64,000 nt of DNA from Ashinkailepas kermadecensis (taxonomy: Eukaryota > Arthropoda > Thecostraca > Neolepadidae). Positions 44,325 through 57,258 of the stretch are shown here, piece after piece. Location: positions 475,001 through 539,000 of the forward strand of contig JAOTOM010004956.1 in assembly GCA_034440615.1 (NCBI GenBank), in the 5' to 3' direction. How positions within the stretch are numbered: position 1 is the first letter of the stretch; each line of letters starts with the position of its first letter. A program made the position numbers and the translations under genes. The notes beneath the pieces are model-generated. The model saw only the letters and a list, made by a program, of their open reading frames with translations. It was not told where the DNA came from and made no database searches.

Positions 44325-44545
44325 GAGCGCCACCACAAGCAACCGTTGGCGCCACTAACGACCTTTCCTACCACCACAAGCAACCGTGCTCTCCACTAAC
44401 GGCCTTCCCTGTCACCACAAGCAACCGTTCCCTCCACTAACGACTTTCTCTACCACCACAAGCAACTGTTATCGCCACCAACGACCTTTCCTACCACCAC
44501 AAGCAACCGTGTTCTCCACTAACGACCTTCCCTACCACCAGCCTT
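44325..44545. repeat. Minisatellite, about 41-bp unit, about 5 copies
   Basis: The unit contains ACCACCACAAGCAACCGT and CTCCACTAACGACCTTCCC, with diverged ends. Looser CCACC repeats lie at 44245-44320. Confidence 0.9.
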
Positions 44546-44572
44546 TCCCCACTTTGCCGCCACCTGACGCGT

Positions 44573-44632
44573 CTCAGACTGTGCCGCGTCTGCGCTGTCG
44601 CAGACTGTGCCGCATCTGCGCTGTCGCAGACC
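44573..44632. repeat. 29-bp direct duplication
   Basis: GACTGTGCCGCRTCTGCGCT followed by GTCGCAGAC occurs twice. Confidence 0.8.
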
Positions 44633-44863
44633 GTGTGGCAGCGCAGTCTGTTGGGTGGGCAGCTGTTTGGCGCGGCTGGCGCCACATCCGGCAGGCAGGT
44701 CGCCGGCCGGCCGCCATGACATCGATCGGCGCCGCGTGCCGCCGATGACGTCCCAGACCGGCGAGGAGGAGCGGGCAGCGGCTGCCCGGCCCGGCCTGCC
44801 CGGCGACGCTACACGCCATCGATCGGCGCCGGCCACTCGGTCGGCAACATGGCTGGCCGGCGG

Positions 44864-45022
44864 CCGCGCGCCGCTCGATGGCCGCGCCGCGAGTGTCGTG
44901 CGCGCCAGTTATGGGTCACGGTGGGCGGCGGCCCAGCGTGCCGCGCGCCGCTCGATGGCCGCGCCGCGAGTGTCGTGCGCGCCAGTTATGGGTCACGGTG
45001 GGCGGCGGCCCAGCGTGCCGCG
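44864..45022. repeat. 77-bp tandem duplication in a CpG-rich stretch
   Basis: CCGCGCGCCGCTCGATGGCC starts copies at 44864 and 44941, essentially identical. The surrounding 44640-45060 is strikingly CpG-rich (many CGCGCC and CGATCGGCGCC words), but no coding exon is recognisable. Confidence 0.9.
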
Positions 45023-45462
45023 GGCAGACGCTGTCCGGATGGCTGGCTGCGGGTCGCGCAGGAGGACACTGTCTGGATGGTGGTGCTGGCTACCTGGAGC
45101 ACATAGTCCGATGGCGGCATGGTTGTGTGTTCGACCCGGAGAATTGTCGGCGGTTTTTGTGAGTGGTATTTGGCCCTGAGCGTACATCAGACCTACACTA
45201 GAACAAATATCACCTCTGGTGTGCCTGTTGTCCTGGCCGGCCACTAACATAAAGGACGAAGGTTGTGAGCAGCGTACGTCGCCAAGCATGGCGTCACATC
45301 ACCAACACCCCTCCATCAACCCCGCTCCTTGGATATGCTGGTGCGACTCGGTACTTATTTCTTTCATGCATACCTACGCGCAGCATGGAATTATGCATTT
45401 TCATAGTGCAGCCCATAAGCCGGTGCTGAAGGCACAGCTGCTGTTCTAAAGGTGTGGGTCTG

Positions 45463-45620
45463 CAACGGACACCGGACGGATATGACAACGGAACAACGGA
45501 ACGGACACCGGACGGATATGACAACGGAACAGCGGAACGGACACCGGACGGATATGACAACGGAACAACGGAACGGACACCGGACGGATATGACAACGGA
45601 ACAGCGGAACGGACACCGGA
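45463..45620. repeat. Minisatellite, about 36-bp unit, 4.4 copies
   Basis: AACGGACACCGGACGGATAT followed by GACAACGGAACAACGG. ACAACGG and ACAGCGG versions alternate, so the true unit may be 72 bases. Flanks 45023-45462 and 45621-46124 show no gene. Confidence 0.95.
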
Positions 45621-46124
45621 AATGAATCGGTTTTAGTATCTGGTGTACAAGTAGGTGTTTTACAAGAGCTGTCGGGATGTATCAGTCTTTTTGACGATTG
45701 CATTCATTATCATGGCATGTATGTCATCGCTAAATAGAAGCTCAGAGTAATTTAAATCAAGCCACAAGAATCCGAGTTGTCTGGTGAAAGTGTAGTCCAA
45801 TGACAAATCTACAGAGCATAACTCTCCCTGTCTGATGGCGACCCAGGGACAGATTCAGTGGTGGTGGTGGGGCTATGCCCCCATGATCGATTTTGTTAGT
45901 AGAATGTGCTATTCCTCGATTTCCTTCAAATCTGAACCCTTTTTATTTTGGCAATACTGACGTCATCCGCCCTTCATCAAGTCACAAGTCCAGAATCCAC
46001 CGAGTGCATCGCAATCGGGTACAATGCTTGTTTCGATCTTGCACTTGCACATTGCACTTGGTCGGTCCCCAAGTCGGTTGGCCCGCCCACGATGCTTGGC
46101 GAGGCCCTCCTGCGGCCGCGACAC

Positions 46125-46345
46125 ACATGTGCAGCTCTGGCTCTCTGTCGTGTCCACCTGGCGTCAACGGTTCGGAATCCCCGGACTCGGCGCCCACATG
46201 TGCAGCTCTGGGTCTCTGTCGTGTCCACCTGGCGTCAACGGTTCGGAATCCCCGGACTCGGCGCCCACATGTGCAGCTCTGGGTCTCTGTCGTGTCCACC
46301 TGGCGTCAACGGTTCGGAATCCCCGGGCTCGGCGCCCACATGTGA
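46125..46345. repeat. Minisatellite, 71-bp unit, 3.1 copies
   Basis: Copies start at 46125, 46196 and 46267 with ACATGTGCAGCTCTGG and are nearly identical. As 71 is not divisible by 3, every frame shows the same peptide shifted. 46346-46952 has nothing recognised. Confidence 0.96.
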
Positions 46346-46952
46346 CAGCTGCGATGAAACAGACTGCGGCCAGCTTCCAAAACTGATTGCAGTCCAGATA
46401 ATTTGATTTTGTCTCGTGCGGGCGGCAATGCCGAGCTGAGTGATCCGTGGTCCAGCCCTGATTGCAGGCGGTATCTGAGGTTTGCTGCGGTGCTGGGCTT
46501 TCCCCACCCTTTGGTGACGACCTGCCGGGGAGTTTGAGAGTCACTGGCACGCGGCAGCAATATGAGGGCAGATGTATGCCAATGTGTACGGGAACATTGG
46601 TATATATATGCCCCAATATCTCAGAAGAGTGTCTCAGTGTTGGAGTGTTGGAGTGATCACCAAAGGTCCATTTTCCCCACCCTTCCATTTTGTCCTACAT
46701 CTTTCTTGGAGCCAAACAAGATAGCTAGCCAATCACAGTTCAAGCAGGATGCCAATCTCAACCAAGCACGCTGACGATGATATAATGCTGCTGACATTGA
46801 TAACCTACTTGACTCTTCTTAACAATAACGAAAAAGCAACATGCCAGAATATCATGTCACTTCTGATACGACCGGTACGTCGCTGTAGGGTTACTTGAAT
46901 ATTGCAACAATGAATATTGTACTCAAACTGCTGTGTAATTAACAGTATTACG

Positions 46953-48138
46953 AATCCCCTCCACAGACAATACGTGATTGATCCGGTACATAAGCTCGAA
47001 TTATGGATTCCCTGCACAGACATTATGCGATGGACCCAGTGCGTAAGCTCTAATTATGGATCCCCTCCCCATACAATATGTGATGGACCCAGTGCGTAAG
47101 CACGAATTATGGATCCCCTCCCCAGACAATATGTGATGGACCCAGTGCGTAAGCTCGAATTATGGATCCCTCCCCAGACAATATGTGATGGACCCAGTGC
47201 GTAAGCTCGAATTATGGATCCCCTCCCCAGACAATATGTGATGGACCCAGTGCGTAAGCTCGAATTATGGATCCCCTCCCCAGACAATATGTGATGGACC
47301 CAGTGCGTAAGCTCGAATTATGGATCCCCTCCCCAGACAATATGTGATGGACCCAGTGCGTAAGCTCGAATTATGGATCCCCTCCCCAGACAATATGCGA
47401 TGGACCCAGTGCGTAAGATCGAATTATGGATCCCCTCCCCAGACAATATGCGATGGACCCAGTGCGTAAGCTCGAATTATGGATCCCTCCCAGACAATAT
47501 GCGATGGACCCAGTGCGTAAGGTCGAATTATGGATCCCTCCCAGACAATATGTGATGGACCCAGTGCGTAAGTCGAATTATGGATCCCTCCCCAGACAAT
47601 ATGTGATGGACCCAGTGCGTAGTCGAATTATGGATCCCTCCCCAGACATATGTGATGGACCCAGTGCGTAAGATCGAATTATGGATCCTCCCAGACAATA
47701 TGTGATGGACCCAGTAGTCGATTTGATCCCTCCCGACAATATGTTGGACCCGTCGATTATGGATCCCTCCAGACAATATCGATGGACCCAGTGCGTAAGA
47801 TCGAATTATGGATCCCTCCCCAGACAATATGCGATGACCCAGTGCGTAGGTCGAATTATGGATCCTCCCAGACAATATGCGATGGACCCAGTGCGTAAGA
47901 TCGAATTATGGATCCCTCCCCACAATATAGGACCGTTCCCAGACAATATGCGATGGACCCAGTGCGTAAGGTCGAATTATGGATCCCTCCCCAGACAATA
48001 TGCGATGGACCCAGTGCGTAAGCTCGAATTATGGATCCCCTCCCCAGACAATATGCGATAGACCCAGTGCGTAAGCTCGAATTATGGATCCCCTCCCCAG
48101 ACAATATGCGATGGACCCAGTGCGTAAGGTCGAATTAT
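46953..48138. repeat. Minisatellite, 53-bp unit, about 22 copies
   Basis: The unit contains GATGGACCCAGTGCGTAAGC and TCGAATTATGGATCCCCTCC. Outer units are regular, but those at about 47485-47960 have many missing bases. Left units have TGTGATGG and right units TGCGATGG, so the two halves expanded separately. Confidence 0.97.
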
Positions 48139-48320
48139 TTTTAATTTTTTTTTTATTGTCGTCCCCATATCAGATGCAGCAGCAGCTTATCCTATCAGGC
48201 TGTATGCAACTTCATTGGGTCTTTCAATGTGGGGCTTCCCAAGGTGAGCTGCCCATAGATCAGGACAGCCAACACATGGGTGCCTCGGGATGCAAGCAAC
48301 AGATACAACAGAATGTGATT
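48139..48320 (+). repeat. Interspersed repeat, copy 3 (cut by the LINE)
   Basis: Starts TTTATTGTCGTCCCC and contains AGCTTATCCTATCAGG, TTTCAATGTGGGGCTTCCC, GAGCTGCCCATAGATCAGG and ACAGCCAACACATGGGTGCC. It is homologous to the minus-strand copy at 8470-8785. It ends where LINE copy B starts. Confidence 0.65.
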
Positions 48321-48544
48321 ATAAAGACATAAAGACATAAAAGATCAGTGCAACTATGAGCCACAAGGGCCCTTCTTGGTTGCACTCTGTACACTGAACC
48401 AGTTTTCCACCAAATGCGCCAATCAACTCTCCCTGGAATACAGAAAAACAAGCTCCCTATTCTTATAATAACTGTCTATGATGTTTTTAAAGATGTTCAA
48501 TGTGTTGCTACCGACAATAGTTTCTGGCAGCCGGTTCCAGTGTA

Positions 48545-49147
48545 CTACAACCCTGTTGGTGAAGAAAGCTGTCTTAACCTTGTCCTGCTGTTATTAACTT
48601 TAATTTTGAATTGATGACTTCTAATTGCATCATTTCTGTTAAATTCAAACAGTTCCCTGAGATAACCCTGTTCCTGACCATGAACAAATTTAAAGACCTC
48701 GATGAGATCTCCTCTCAGCCTTCTATATCTAAGTGAAAACATATTCAGGTTCTTCAATCTTTCCTCATATGCCAGGTTGCCTATGCCATTCACCATTTTC
48801 GTTGCCCTCTTTTGTACTCTCTCTAAAAGCCAACAATCTTTTTCATAACTAGGGGACCAAGCTTGGACACAGTATTCCAAATGTGGCCTGACATATGCAC
48901 AGTAAAGCTTCCTGATGACTTCCTCACTTTTGTATGATACATTCCTATTTATTGCCCCAAGCATTCTTAGTGCCTTCTTCCTGGCTTCTTTGGTCTGTTC
49001 TGATGCCCCCAATTTTGTGTTCAAAATAACACCTAAGTCCTTCTCCCGCTGAGTCACCGATAGTACTTGGCCATCCATCAAGTACGGAGCCTTGATATGC
49101 TGCCTACCTGCATGCATGATTTTGCACTTATCAAAATTAAATTTCAT
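48545..49147 (-). pseudogene. LINE copy B: RT thumb and C-terminal region
   Basis: The frame encodes MKFNFDKCKIMHAGR, EKDLGVILNTKLGASEQTKE, RKLYCAYVRPHLEYCVQAWS, KRATKMVNGIGNLAYEERLK and FNRNDAIRSHQFKIKVNNSR, then diverges after RTRLRQ through a frameshift near 48565 (copy A continues SFFPNRVVEHWNQLPGTIV). The remaining 3' part to 48321 is untranslated tail. Confidence 0.9.
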
Positions 49148-49150
49148 TTG

Positions 49151-49414
49151 TCAATTTTCGGACCACTTCACAAGCTCGTCTAAGTCTTTCTGCAGCAAGA
49201 CCTGCTCATTGTGCCCTGTTATTGCCCTAAAGATCTTCAAATCATCCGCAAATTTCAAAACCTTACTGCTTAGGCCACTTTCAATGTTATTTACAAACAC
49301 AATGAACAATAGTGGTCCCAGTACTGACCCCTGGGGGACTCCACTAAGAACATTTTGCCATGATGACTTTGTACCATTTAGCATCACTCTCTGCTGTCTA
49401 TCTGAAAGCCACAA
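49151..49414 (-). pseudogene. LINE copy B: RT motifs B and C
   Basis: The frame encodes LWLSDRQQRVMLNGTKSSWQ, SGVPQGSVLGPLLFIVFVNN and KFADDLKIFRAITGHNEQVL (FADD at 49241-49252). It is terminated by a stop where copy A has SEKWQMKF (here SEN then stop), so it is separated from the thumb region by a single change. Confidence 0.9.
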
Positions 49415-49425
49415 CTCTATCCATT

Positions 49426-50439
49426 TTAGGATGTTACCTGCAATACCATGGCCTGAAGCTGCATCATTAACCGTTTATGAGGTACCTTGTCAAAGGCTTT
49501 GCTAAAGTCAAGATATGCTACATCAACCTGATTTCCCTGATCAAATTGTTCTGTAGCAAAATTAAAAAAGTCCAAGAGATTTGTGAGACACGATCGCCCT
49601 TTTCTAAACCCATGTTGAGTATCTTGAATCAATCTGTTTCCTTCCAGAAAACTAACTATTATATCCTTGATAATTGATTCAAGTACCTTGCAGACTAGGG
49701 ATGTGAGGCTTACTGGCCTATAGTTTTCAACTTTCCCTCTTTCTCCTTTCTTGAAAATAGGAACTACATTTGTCCTTTTCCAATCTGTTGGAATTTCATT
49801 TTGTGAAACTGATCTACAAAATATTATACTAAGTGGAATTGCCAGTTCCTTTTCAGCTTCCCGCAATATCCTAGCATAAATTCCATCAGGTCCTGCTGCC
49901 TTGTTTGGCTTTATTTTCCTGATATAATTCAAAACAACATCACTATCAATGAAATCAACATCATGTAACTGATCACCTGTCACGGAGCTGTGGTTCACAG
50001 TTGGCAGATTAGTCACATCCTCCAACGTAAACACTGATTTAAACTGCTTGCTCAGTTCCTCAACCATCTCACCATCCTCACTCAACATAATCCCATTTAC
50101 TTCCAGTGGACCAATGGTGCTTGAAACTTTACTTAGCTTGTAGAAGCTAAAGAACTTTTTACTGTCCCCATTACAGTTCCTAGCCAAATCCAATTCTTTT
50201 GCTCGCTTTGCTGCTCTGGTTTTCTGCTTCACAGCGTCTCTAGCTTTTTGATACAACCTTAGATTTACTATATTTGAAGCTTCCTTAAATACTCTAAATG
50301 CATCTTTCTTAGCCTTAATTGCTTTTGTCAAATCTGGTGTAAGCCATGCTGGCTTTCCTACCCTCCTTTTGCGCCTTTGCTTTTGCGGGACATGTATAAT
50401 CTGAATTTCCTTCAAGTAAGATTTGAACTTTTCCCACAT
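49426..50439 (-). pseudogene. LINE copy B: RT N-terminal half
   Basis: The frame runs from MWEKFKSYLKEIQIIH through KIKPNKAAGPDGIYARILR, IPTDWKRTNVVPIFKKGERG, NYRPVSLTSLVCKVLESI, DTQHGFRKGRSCLTNLLDF and DVAYLDFSKAFDKVPHKRL (motif A Asp) to MMQLQAMVLQVTS. The last residues are out of frame, caused by one lost base near 49450 where copy A reads QLQVHGIAGSILKW. All fingers motifs missing from copy A are present here. Confidence 0.9.
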
Positions 50440-50451
50440 TTCACAGGCATT

Positions 50452-50886
50452 TCAATCGGAGAATTCTTCTTCCCATTTTATGGCACTTAAAGCCGCTCTC
50501 ATGCAGTCAAAGTCTGCCCTGTTAAAATTTGGAACCTTCGCCAAATTATCCTTAATTGTCCCTGCTACGTGTGCCTTGAATCTCACTATGTTATGGTCAC
50601 TTCTTCCCAGAGTTTCTCCTACAGTCAAGTCTTGAACTAAATCACTTAAATCCGAGAATACAAGGTCCAAGAATGAGCCCTGCCTAGTTGGTTCTGTTAC
50701 AAACTGGTGTAAGAACAGGTCCTCTTCAAGGCATTTCCTAAATATTTTACATGCTGGGGAGCCAACACCAACATTTTCATATCCTTTTAGATTAAAGTCA
50801 CCAAGAATAAGGCATTTCCTCTGAAAGTTTCTACTGATTTCCTGACAAATCACCTTATCGATCTCGAGTTGCTGAGAATGTGGCAA
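50452..50886 (-). pseudogene. LINE copy B: endonuclease C-terminal part
   Basis: The frame encodes LPHSQQLEIDKVICQEISRN, CLILGDFNLKG, FLDLVFSDLSDLVQDL and GRSDHNIVRFKA, the same endonuclease segment as in copy A. It ends EEEFSD followed by TGA, a different nonsense change from copy A's TAA six codons earlier. This shows the two stops arose independently and that the ancestral frame read through. Confidence 0.9.
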
Positions 50887-50962
50887 GGTTCCTGATCGGT
50901 ACGTATTGTGAAATAAATAAATAAATAAATAAATAAATTTGGCAGATTATAGGTCTGATGAG

Positions 50963-51126
50963 CTGGTAGCCTTTGTCAGATTATGGACCCGACTGACGTC
51001 GAGACGGCACGCCGGGAGCGGGGTTTCCGACAACGCCAGTCTGAGTTGGTAGCCTTTGTCAGATTATGGACCCGACTGACGTCGAGACTGCGCGCCGGGA
51101 GCGAGGCTTCCGACAACGCCAGTCTC
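50963..51126. repeat. 83-bp tandem duplication
   Basis: GGTAGCCTTTGTCAGATTAT starts copies at 50965 and 51048. Both carry ACTGACGTCGAGACKG and TTCCGACAACGCCAGTCT. Confidence 0.9.
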
Positions 51127-51529
51127 GTCTGCACCGAGTGAATGATCAGATCGGCGCTGCCAGACTAAGTGGCGTGTAGTGGTGGACGTGTGGTGAATGT
51201 GGACAGGTTTGGTCAAAGGAACCAGCTCAGAGTTTGGAGTGCAAGGTGTTTTGAAGTTACGTTCTTCCACAGGGTTAACATTATCCCTCGTCCGCGCAGG
51301 GAACTACTTCGTTTCCGCTGACACTTCCTTTCGAGGCCACGATAAAGCGGCGTCCGCAGGCTCACTGCCGCTTGACATAGCTATCGGCGCATCCTTTGTG
51401 GTGTGACAATGTGAAGACGTCATTTCTGGTCATACATTTGTGATGTCACAAGAAGGACATGCATTGGGGAATTTCGCTGCCCCCGACACTGCTAATTCGG
51501 AGTGGTAATTGTCGGGTTCTCTGGGTCCG

Positions 51530-51850
51530 AGGCAGAGGTGGCCAAGTCCTCTGGATCCGAGGTAGTGATGGCTGGTCCTCTGGATCCAGGATGGGGATGA
51601 CCGAGTCCTAGACCTGAGTCGACCTGAGTCGTCTGAGCCAGGTTTGGAGGGCGTGGCCCTCCTGGCCCCGATCAGGGATGGCTAGGTCCTTTTGGTCTGG
51701 GGAATGGATGGCTGTGTCCGGGGTGGGGGTGGCTGATTTCTCCGGATACAGGGTGGAGATGGCTGATTCATATGGGTTCTCTACATCGGAGGTAGGGATG
51801 GCTAGGTCATCTGAGTCGTCTGGGCCCGGGGTGGGTTAGCTGGCTCCTCT
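51530..51850. repeat. Diverged tandem repeat, about 30-bp unit
   Basis: Loose copies of TCCTCTGGATCCGAGGTAGG and GATGGCTGGTCC with variable length. 51127-51529 to its left has no recognised feature. Confidence 0.75.
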
Positions 51851-52124
51851 GGGTCCAGGGAAGGACACCTTGGCTCAGTTAGCCTCAGACATAGCGGACG
51901 GAGTTAACACCGCCTTTTGGTTGGCTCGTAATTTCGCTCTTGCGTGCTGGCAGTGCTTACTGTATCGACCACTCCACACCCCCCCTCTCCACCCCTTCCG
52001 TCCCCACCCTTTCCGTCCCCATTACGTAGGCCTGATACAGAGCGACAGTGAGCCAATGACCGCATCATTGCCGGGCCAGACTGTACCACCCCCTCATATC
52101 CAGTGGCGTCATCACTTCTTCCTC

Positions 52125-52650
52125 GTCCAGACAGCGTCACCCCCTGTCCGGACAGCGTCACCCCCTGTCCACACAGTGTCACCCCCTATCCAGACAGCGT
52201 CACCCCCTGTCCGGACAGCGTCACCCCCTGTCCACACAGTGTCACCCCCTATCCAGACAGTGTCACCCCCTGTCCACACAGCGTCACCCCCTATCCAGAC
52301 AGCGTCACCCCCTGTCCGGACAGCGTCACCCCTGTCCACACAGCGTCACCCCCTATCCAGACAGCGTCACCCCTATCCAGACAGTGTCACCCCCTGTCCA
52401 CACAGTGTCACCCCCTATCCAGACAGTGTCACCCCCTGTCCGGACAGCGTCACCCCCTGTCCGGACAGTGTCACCCCCTATCCAGACAGTGTCACCCCCT
52501 GTCCAGACAGCGTCACTTCCGATTCGGACAGCATCAACCCTGGCCCAGACACCAGCCCTGGTCCAGGAAGCGTCACCTCTGGTCCATACGTCAGCCCTGG
52601 TCCAGACAGCGTCACTTCTGATCCAGACAGCACATCACCCTGATCAAGAC
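52125..52650. repeat. Minisatellite, 21-bp unit (GACAGCGTCACCCCCTGTCC), about 19 copies plus diverged tail
   Basis: Three unit types (CTGTCCGG, CTGTCCAC, CTATCCAG) recur. Beyond 52500 the units diverge (ACCAGCCCTGGTCCAGGAAG) and fade out. The SPPVRTA frames are artefacts. Confidence 0.96.
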
Positions 52651-53487
52651 AGTGTCAACCCCACCCCAACACAGAAAGCATTGACACGCCATTTGGGGTC
52701 GTGCAATTACTCCGGCAACAGAAGCGGCTTCTGTATCCAACATAAGAGGCAGTCAAAGGCTCAAAACAGACTGATGTTATAGCCGGCCAATTTAGCTATT
52801 GTGTGGCGCGCTTTTGTTACTCAATACCGAGCAACCAAACTGCAGAATCCAACATTATGTATGGATTTTCAGCTAACTGTGCATCAGTCGTCATTGGAGA
52901 CGCCGAATCAGCAGGGTAAGTGTTGGAATTGCACTATAGTCGAATGTGGCCTTTTGTATATCGAATGCCTCTCGTGTTCCATAGCATACGTTCGCAGACA
53001 TGTATGAAGAGCATAGGTAACCTCAGATGTGACACAAGCACAACATTATGTCACTCAAACATTGATAAAGTACGTCGACGCTCCTTTTGCCGGGAAAGCC
53101 CCCCCCCAGATTACAATCGCGACCACCTACCTTCCCGTCGAGCGGGCCGACCAGGGACCGGCTGCGACGAGAAACCCAGCGCAATTGGTAGCGGCAGCGT
53201 GCCCGCCACAAAACTGTCTTGATGTGTACACATCGGATATCAATGGTGAGATGTCGTCACTTGCAGCAAGCTGTTGTTTTGCATGTCGTTGCACTCCGTC
53301 TGGAAATGTTGTGAGGGTCGCAACAGTTCGTCGGCGCTGGGGATGGTAGCAACATGTGCACGGACAAGGGTAGTGCGCGCAACTGCTGCCGTGCTCTAAG
53401 AATCACGCTGTTAGACTATGTAGACCTCCTTCATTATGTGGGAAGCTTCTGATTACGCTGACCACGCTTCTGACTCAAAGCTCTCGA
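52651..53487. other. Unannotated intron sequence
   Basis: Frames at 52920-53222 and 53029-53349 are not recognised. There is no array. Confidence 0.45.
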
Positions 53488-53650
53488 GACCCGCCCCTGG
53501 CATCGGCTTCTCGAGACCCGCCCCTGGCATAGGCTTCTCGAGACCCCGCCCCTGGCATCGGCTTCTCCAGACCCAGCCCCTGGCATCGGTTTCTCGAGAC
53601 CCCGCCCCTGGCATCGGCTTCTCGAGACCGCCCCCCTGGTATCGACCACT
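53488..53650. repeat. Minisatellite, about 28-bp unit, about 6 copies
   Basis: GAGACCCGCCCCTGGCATCG followed by GCTTCTC, with one- to two-base length changes between copies. Confidence 0.92.
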
Positions 53651-53840
53651 CCTCCGCTGGCTGCTATGTCAATCGGTTGGTCCTGGTCGAGTTCGCAGAA
53701 GGTCTACTCCTGGAAGATAACAACGACAGGCGGCGTCGTTGCTAACGATCGGTAACAAAAGCTGCTGGCCCGGACCGTGGCAATGTGGCTAATTTGCGAC
53801 ACTGGGACGCCATACACACGTGCTGCCATACAATGGACGA

Positions 53841-54175
53841 ACTCCAGGGTGCAGGGAGCGGCGCGTCTCAGACAGACTCCAGGGTGCAGGAAGCGGCACG
53901 TCTCAGACAGACTCCAGGGTGCAGGAAGCGGCACGTCTCAGACAGACTCCAGGGTGCAGGAAGCGGCACGTCTCAGACAGACTCCAGGGTGCAGGAAGCG
54001 GCACGTCTCAGACAGACTCCAGGGTGCAGGAAGCGGCACGTCTCAGACAGACTCCAGGGTGCAGGAATCGGCACGTCTCAGACAGACTCCAGGGTGCAGG
54101 AAGCGGCGCGTGTCAGACAGACTCCAGGGTGCAGGTGCGGTGCGTCTCAGACAAGCTACAGGGTGCAGATAACCG
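53841..54175. repeat. Minisatellite, 37-bp unit, about 9 copies
   Basis: CTCCAGGGTGCAGGAAGCGG followed by CACGTCTCAGACAGA. As 37 is not a multiple of 3, all three plus frames read the same peptide. 54176-54756 has no recognised feature. Confidence 0.96.
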
Positions 54176-54752
54176 TGTTGTTCGGGTGACAGTGACACAG
54201 GTGACCATGATGCAGGTGTGGCCTTCTCAACACTAGGCTGGTGCCATACAATGCTAGCACCTCAGCCACGGTTCATTAAGTACGACAGCATGGGAAAAGT
54301 TCGTAGAAGTGATTTTCACGCTGAGAGATTAATGCCATCGCTTCAGGACTCCAAAAGAGGTGCAACTTCCGCGCATTGATCTGAAGTCATGCACGAAGAG
54401 AACTACATGATACCAAAAGGCAAAGAATGATGCTGAAAGGCTGTGGCAGCTCTTTAATGGCAGCGAAGTTGCATTTCCCATATGTCCAATGGGAAACCAC
54501 CTGGAAAAGTTATCAATACAGGATGCACGAACACTTTTGCACCTTGCGTTCTCTTGAATGACTTTGGTGCGCAGGTCACGCTGTCATTGGTGACCGCATC
54601 ACTGTGCTCCCGTGAGACCTACACCCACGTGACCCACAACGTACACATGATGGCGTAATAACGGTAATACAATTGTGTAATAACGTCCAAACCGTAATAG
54701 CTTTGTTGTTCCATGTTTTGCGTTTTGATTTCCTTACTTGGAGTCAGAAATT

Positions 54753-55744
<992 letters not shown>

Positions 55745-55930
55745 AATAGTACGTTCCCGTGCTCCGATAGTACGCTACGGTGTCCCAATATTACTCTACC
55801 GTGTCTCGATTATACTTTATCATATCCCGATACTACTTTATCGTGTCCCGATATTACTTTATCGTGTCCCGAAAGTACGTTATTGTGTCCTGCTTGTGCG
55901 TTCCGAAGTATATTACGTTCTGAGGTATGC
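55745..55930. repeat. Diverged tandem repeat, about 21-22-bp unit (CGTGTCCCGATATTACTTTA)
   Basis: About eight degenerate copies, clearest at 55790-55890. The sequence 55931-56914 to the right holds only short ATGAATGAATTG-type repeats at about 56630-56705. Confidence 0.85.
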
Positions 55931-56914
55931 GGCAGTATTTTATGTTCCGAAGGTGACGTAGTGGCTGGACCATTCGGCCGTTTTCCGTGGACAATTATCG
56001 TTCTGATAGAATATAAATGTAAGAACCATTTGCAACATCAATAACAAGCTCTGCAGCTATATATATTCATGTTTTGATTGATCACGTCTTTTGGCGTTTT
56101 CTTTGTCACACTCGCATTTTTTATGGCTTTCCCACCGTTGCTAGAGATATTTGGAAAATTGCATCATGTTATTTACCCTAGAGAAACATAATAATTGTCC
56201 ATTTCGTTCTGCTCGTCGGTCCACTGCTTCAGTGAAGCAGTGGTGGCATCTGCTACTCATTGACGAGACATCGTCCATCCCATTTTAACTACGAAGCTTC
56301 GGCTTGTATAAATTATATAAATTTAGTCCGAATTAATGCTAGGGTAGTTTTATGAACCAGGTTTCTATTGCTAAGCAGAGCATGTTGCGTGAATCCTGGC
56401 CCCACCACCCAACCCATGAATTCCAGTTCACGGCAGAATTTTGGCAGAAAGTTTAACGTGCTGCCAATGCACCGACACGGCCGCCCCAGTAGCTCGTCCC
56501 TGGCCTTATCGAGCCAGTTGTCAATTGACTTTCCCAGCCAGAGTCTAAATGCGGGCGCATGAAGCGACTCTAACCCTGTCTTGCCAGGACAGGGGAGATA
56601 CCGAGGCGGCAAAAAAGCTCATTAAAACAATTGATGTAATGAATGAATTGATGTATGAATGTAATGAATGAATTGATGAATTGATGTCATGAATTAGTGA
56701 ATGTAATGTAACATTGTTCTCAATTTCACCGCTTACCTTTGTCTGCAGCTCAAGCCGGTTCTGGAATACAAGCGAACTAAAAGCAGAACTTTTCCGTGGC
56801 ATTGTATTCCGAGCCTCTTTTCTTTTTTTTCTTTTTATTACTATGGGTGTAGCTGAGCTGGCCGCGTAGCCTCGCCAGCAATACTCGGGACGGGCGCCGG
56901 ACACGGAAATCTCG

Positions 56915-56962
56915 ACCGGAGACCGGAGACAGGAGATCGGAGACCGGAGACCAGCTGCAGGG

Positions 56963-56993
<31 letters not shown>

Positions 56994-57258
56994 CGGAGGA
57001 CGGAGGAGGGAGGACGGAGGACGGAGGACGGAGGAGGGAGGACGGAGGAGGGAGGAGGGAGGACGGAGGACGGAGACCGGAGGACGGAGGACGGAGGACG
57101 GAGGACGGAGGACGGAGGACGGAGGACGGAGGACGGGAGACCGGAGGACGGAGGACGGAGGACGGAGGACGGAGGACGGAGGACGGAGGACGGAGGACGG
57201 AGGACGGAGGACGGAGGACGGAGGACGGAGGACGGAGGACGGAGGAAGGAGGACGGAG
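56915..57258. repeat. Short tandem repeat, 7-bp unit (GGAGGAC), about 45 copies
   Basis: A homogeneous right half and a diverged left half (GGAGACC, GGAGACA, GGAGGGA). Purine-rich on the plus strand. The LRPPSSV frames on the minus strand are artefacts. Confidence 0.96.

Larger units (their letters stand above)
48321..50899 (-). mobile_element. CR1-like non-LTR retrotransposon, copy B (5'-truncated)
   Basis: Same family and orientation as the copy at 17501-20012, very similar base for base, with the same ATAAAGAC 3' tail and a 5' truncation within four codons of that copy (YRSGTLPHSQ). It lies antisense in intron 3 of the host gene. An (AAAT)n tract at 50911-50938 flanks its 5' end. It retains the 111-base RT block that copy A has lost. 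Confidence 0.92.

Noticed and set aside
52870..53349. Overlapping plus frames with mixed composition as an exon
   Set aside because: No family similarity, and two frames are equally open. A true exon cannot be argued from the sequence alone.
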